Assembly: GCA_903840435.1 (NCBI GenBank)
Contig: CAIMFV010000051.1
Location: 1 to 64,000 of the forward strand
Origin: an uncultured Caulobacterales bacterium
Lineage (GTDB): Bacteria > Pseudomonadota > Alphaproteobacteria > Caulobacterales > Caulobacteraceae
Length of the DNA stretch: 64,000 nucleotides
Direction of reading: 5' to 3'
The notes under the pieces: generated by a model
Databases searched by the model: none
Told to the model about the DNA's origin: nothing
Seen by the model: the letters and a program-made list of their open reading frames with translations, nothing else
Shown: piece by piece, positions 63,067 to 64,000 of the stretch
Layout: the number at the start of each line of letters is the position of its first letter
Position numbering within the stretch: the first letter of the stretch is position 1
Position numbers and translations under genes: made by a program

Positions 63067-64000
63067 TCGAGATGATCCTGTCCAGCCGGAAATTTCGCGA
63101 AGCCCGCGAGGCGGACTGGCGGCGCTTGGAAAGCCTGTTAAAGCGCCTGGAAGCCAAGGGCCCGGCCAGTCTCACCGATGAAGAACTGATTGCGGTGCCG
63201 GTGCTGTTCCGCGCCGCCATGTCGTCCTTGTCCACGGCACGCGAAACCCTGCTCGATCAGGCCCTGCTCGACTATTTGGAGGCTCTCTGCGCCCGGGCCT
63301 ATTTTCAGGTCTATGGTGTGCGCACCTCGCTCGGCGATCAGATCTTCAGCTTCTTGCGCGATACCTGGCCGCGATCGGTGCGTGACCTTCGCTGGGAAAT
63401 CTGCGGTTCGGTCTTCATTTTTGGCCTCGGCGCGGTGATTGGCTATCTGCTCGTCAGAGCCGATCCAGAATGGTATTTCGCCTTTGTTCCCGAGGTCATG
63501 GCCCAAGGACGCGACCCTTCCGCGGCCCATGAGGCGTTAAAGAAGATCATTTCGCACAAAGAAAACATCGACGTGCTTGGCCTGTTCGCCACATTTCTTT
63601 TTACTCACAATATCCAAGTTTCACTCACGGTATTTGCGCTTGGCTTTGCGCTTGGGGCTCCAACCCTTTTGCTCACCTTCAACAATGGCCTGCCTTTAGG
63701 CGCCATGCTGGAAATCTATACGCGTCAAGGGCTTGGAATTGATTTTGTCGGTTGGCTCTTCATTCACGGCACGACGGAGATTTTCGCCCTGTGCATTGCC
63801 TCTGCCGCAGGTTTCCGCTTGGCGCGCGCCTTGGCCTTTCCCGGCGGCGCGACGCGATTGGCAGCTCTCGCCACAGCGGGGCGCACAACCGGCGCCGCCA
63901 TGATCGGTGTCCTGATCATGTTGGTGATCGCCGGTCTGTTGGAAGGTATTGGCCGGCAGGTCATTAACGACACCGGAGCGAGATTTGCCATCGGCAGTGT
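63063..64000 (+). CDS. Stage II sporulation protein M (SpoIIM) family membrane protein, 3' end missing
   Basis: The frame runs from ATG 63063 off the right edge; 312 residues are visible. LSSRKFREAREADWRRLESL is the typical cytosolic start of these proteins, followed by spans around ICGSVFIFGLGAVIGYLLVR, IQVSLTVFALGFALGAPTLL, and FIHGTTEIFALCIASAAGFR (the family's HG.EE-like region, here HGTTEI). SpoIIM-family proteins occur in non-sporulating bacteria within MoxR-DUF58 clusters; no sporulation is implied. The overlap ATGA with DUF58 shows operon membership. Confidence 0.85.
   Translation, partial: MIEMILSSRKFREAREADWRRLESLLKRLEAKGPASLTDEELIAVPVLFRAAMSSLSTARETLLDQALLDYLEALCARAYFQVYGVRTSLGDQIFSFLRDTWPRSVRDLRWEICGSVFIFGLGAVIGYLLVRADPEWYFAFVPEVMAQGRDPSAAHEALKKIISHKENIDVLGLFATFLFTHNIQVSLTVFALGFALGAPTLLLTFNNGLPLGAMLEIYTRQGLGIDFVGWLFIHGTTEIFALCIASAAGFRLARALAFPGGATRLAALATAGRTTGAAMIGVLIMLVIAGLLEGIGRQVINDTGARFAIGS

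Noticed and set aside
63063-64000. Evidence for sporulation from a SpoIIM homologue
   Set aside because: SpoIIM-family proteins are common in non-sporulating Gram-negatives within MoxR-DUF58 clusters; no other sporulation gene is present.

Overview
The window is a chromosome segment of an alphaproteobacterium. It is GC-rich (roughly 60 % by eye), densely packed with short operons, and carries recognisable housekeeping blocks: leuA-leuC-leuD-leuB, proB-proA, a four-gene Mla-type lipid transport operon, tatA-tatB-tatC-serS-surE-pcm followed by a LysM/M23 lipoprotein, and yajC-secD-secF-Mth938. This order, with an LpxO-like hydroxylase and trmFO, resembles Caulobacterales/Hyphomonadaceae-type genomes. 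That placement is inferred from remembered gene order, not from a search.

Layout. 1-9.7 kb: the end of a pseudouridine synthase gene; a leftward leucine operon with an FAD oxidoreductase at its end and a leader peptide rich in rare CTA leucine codons in front; then rightward proBA and a GyrI-like gene. 9.6-12.2 kb: an accessory patch. A tandem duplication has copied the 3' ends of two convergent genes (the GyrI-like gene and a zinc metalloprotease), and each copy encloses different cargo that looks like a toxin followed by a small immunity protein. One cargo gene is disrupted by two apparent -1 frameshifts. 12-17 kb: a secreted zinc metalloprotease, a D-aminoacylase-like amidohydrolase and a DUF1223 protein. 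17-24.4 kb: a TonB-like protein, an RmlC-like epimerase, an unusual membrane protein with two ribbon-helix-helix-like segments, and amino-acid genes (alaC-like, chorismate mutase, ilvA) with an acyl-CoA synthetase. 24.6-33.4 kb: the Mla-type operon, a 3-oxoacid CoA-transferase pair, an LpxO-like dioxygenase, an amidohydrolase, tRNA-Thr(GGU) and an aldo/keto reductase. 33.4-37 kb: two copies of an intergenic repeat, a multidomain FkbH-like protein, and a divergent peroxiredoxin-like/2OG-oxygenase fusion.

37-49.4 kb: protein export and envelope genes (tatABC, secDF-yajC, LysM/M23 lipoprotein) mixed with serS, surE and pcm. 49.5-57.4 kb: a type I secretion locus. TolC, ABC and HlyD genes run leftward, and a divergent gene encodes a 1026-residue Gly/Ala/Thr/Ser-rich protein with no signal peptide and no RTX nonapeptides, the obvious candidate substrate. 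57.4-64 kb: trmFO, then a rightward DUF4129-DUF4350-MoxR-DUF58-SpoIIM cluster that runs off the right edge.

The parts most worth following up are the duplicated toxin/immunity-like patch at 9.6-12.2 kb, the non-RTX type I substrate with its dedicated exporter, and the leucine-operon leader. No integrase, transposase, prophage gene, rRNA or CRISPR array was seen.
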